Shown: positions 63,872-64,000 of the stretch, piece by piece
Layout of the letters: each line of letters starts with the position of its first letter
How positions within the stretch are numbered: position 1 is the stretch's first letter
DNA from: Prevotellaceae bacterium
GTDB taxonomy: Bacteria > Bacteroidota > Bacteroidia > Bacteroidales > Paludibacteraceae
Assembly (NCBI GenBank): GCA_020636675.1
Contig: JACJXK010000003.1
Coordinates: 95,117 to 159,116, forward strand
Length of the DNA stretch: 64,000 nucleotides
Direction of reading: 5' to 3'
Notes under the pieces: model-generated
What the model saw: only the letters and a program-made list of their open reading frames with translations
Told to the model about the DNA's origin: nothing
Database searches by the model: none
Translations under genes and position numbers: made by a program

Positions 63872-64000
63872 TTATTCAAAATAGTCTCTAACACAACTTT
63901 CAACTCCATTTGTCGTTCCTGTTCCCCAAACACCAGGAATCAATCCATTTCCGTCATCCTTCACGATACGGAAATTATCAAATGCAATGAAAAACTCATT
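63872..64000 (-). CDS. C-terminal end of an unidentified protein (cut by window edge)
   Basis: 42 codons are open from the window edge to TAA at 63872-63874, reading NEFFIAFDNFRIVKDDGN and GLIPGVWGTGTTNGVESCVRDYFE. The next gene (GIY-YIG) starts 12 bp later, so the two are likely co-transcribed. The family cannot be told from this piece. Confidence 0.55.
   Translation of the reverse strand, partial: NEFFIAFDNFRIVKDDGNGLIPGVWGTGTTNGVESCVRDYFE

Overview
The window reads as a chromosomal segment of a Bacteroidota bacterium, most likely of the order Bacteroidales. Grounds: several genes are preceded by the Bacteroides-type -7 element TAnnTTTG; Shine-Dalgarno sites are weak or absent; Rho carries the long glutamine/asparagine-rich N-terminal insert usual in this phylum; and the gene set (DUF4301, DUF4922, a golvesin-type amidase, a two-ABC ModF-like ATPase, methylmalonyl-CoA epimerase, a DUF4280 effector, a hybrid two-component regulator) is typical of it. 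Genus and species cannot be fixed from the sequence alone.

Layout. (1) 1-4.3 kb: a DUF2156-GNAT fusion cut by the window edge, then a secreted CE2 esterase and GH27 alpha-galactosidase operon. (2) 4.4-12.9 kb: an AraC-type regulator and an RND efflux pair that were once divergent neighbours. A PstI/BsuBI-like restriction-modification module sits between them, flanked by a 100-bp direct repeat of the pump promoter; its nuclease gene has an in-frame amber stop. (3) 12.8-17.9 kb: two inverted 1063-bp IS1595-family copies enclose a graveyard of polymorphic-toxin tails, candidate immunity genes and REP/RAYT debris. All four outer or inner IS junctions cut a gene (RND pump, RAYT, metallopeptidase toxin, hybrid sensor kinase). 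(4) 19.6-48.9 kb: a conserved housekeeping backbone containing rho, tilS, a nucleoside phosphorylase, an RluA-type pseudouridine synthase, a cell-envelope operon (amidase-like protein, GT2, DUF4922), a bifunctional nuclease, methylmalonyl-CoA epimerase, ModF-like ABC, an outer-membrane barrel, smpB, a Yip1 protein, PBP1A, an alpha-oxoamine synthase, guanine deaminase, DUF4301, a YhcC-like radical SAM protein, tRNA-Gly(CCC), a SpoU methylase, a GH9 glucanase and lepA. (5) 49-58.5 kb: an antagonism module made of a 278-residue protein of unknown role, a 1438-residue effector with a PAAR-like DUF4280 head and GH19-like plus M23 hydrolase domains, and three tandem near-identical lipoprotein genes that are probable immunity proteins. 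(6) 59-64 kb: an AT-rich defence cluster with a Sau3AI/MutH-type restriction-modification operon led by an XRE regulator, then a HARE-HTH plus GIY-YIG nuclease and the tail of one more gene.

The most notable system is the module at 49-58.5 kb: a predicted two-enzyme peptidoglycan-cleaving effector followed at once by triplicated lipoproteins whose differences cluster in three short patches. The best evolutionary story is the restriction-modification insertion with long target duplication at 5.8-8.6 kb. Domain assignments rest on motifs read by eye; no database search was possible.
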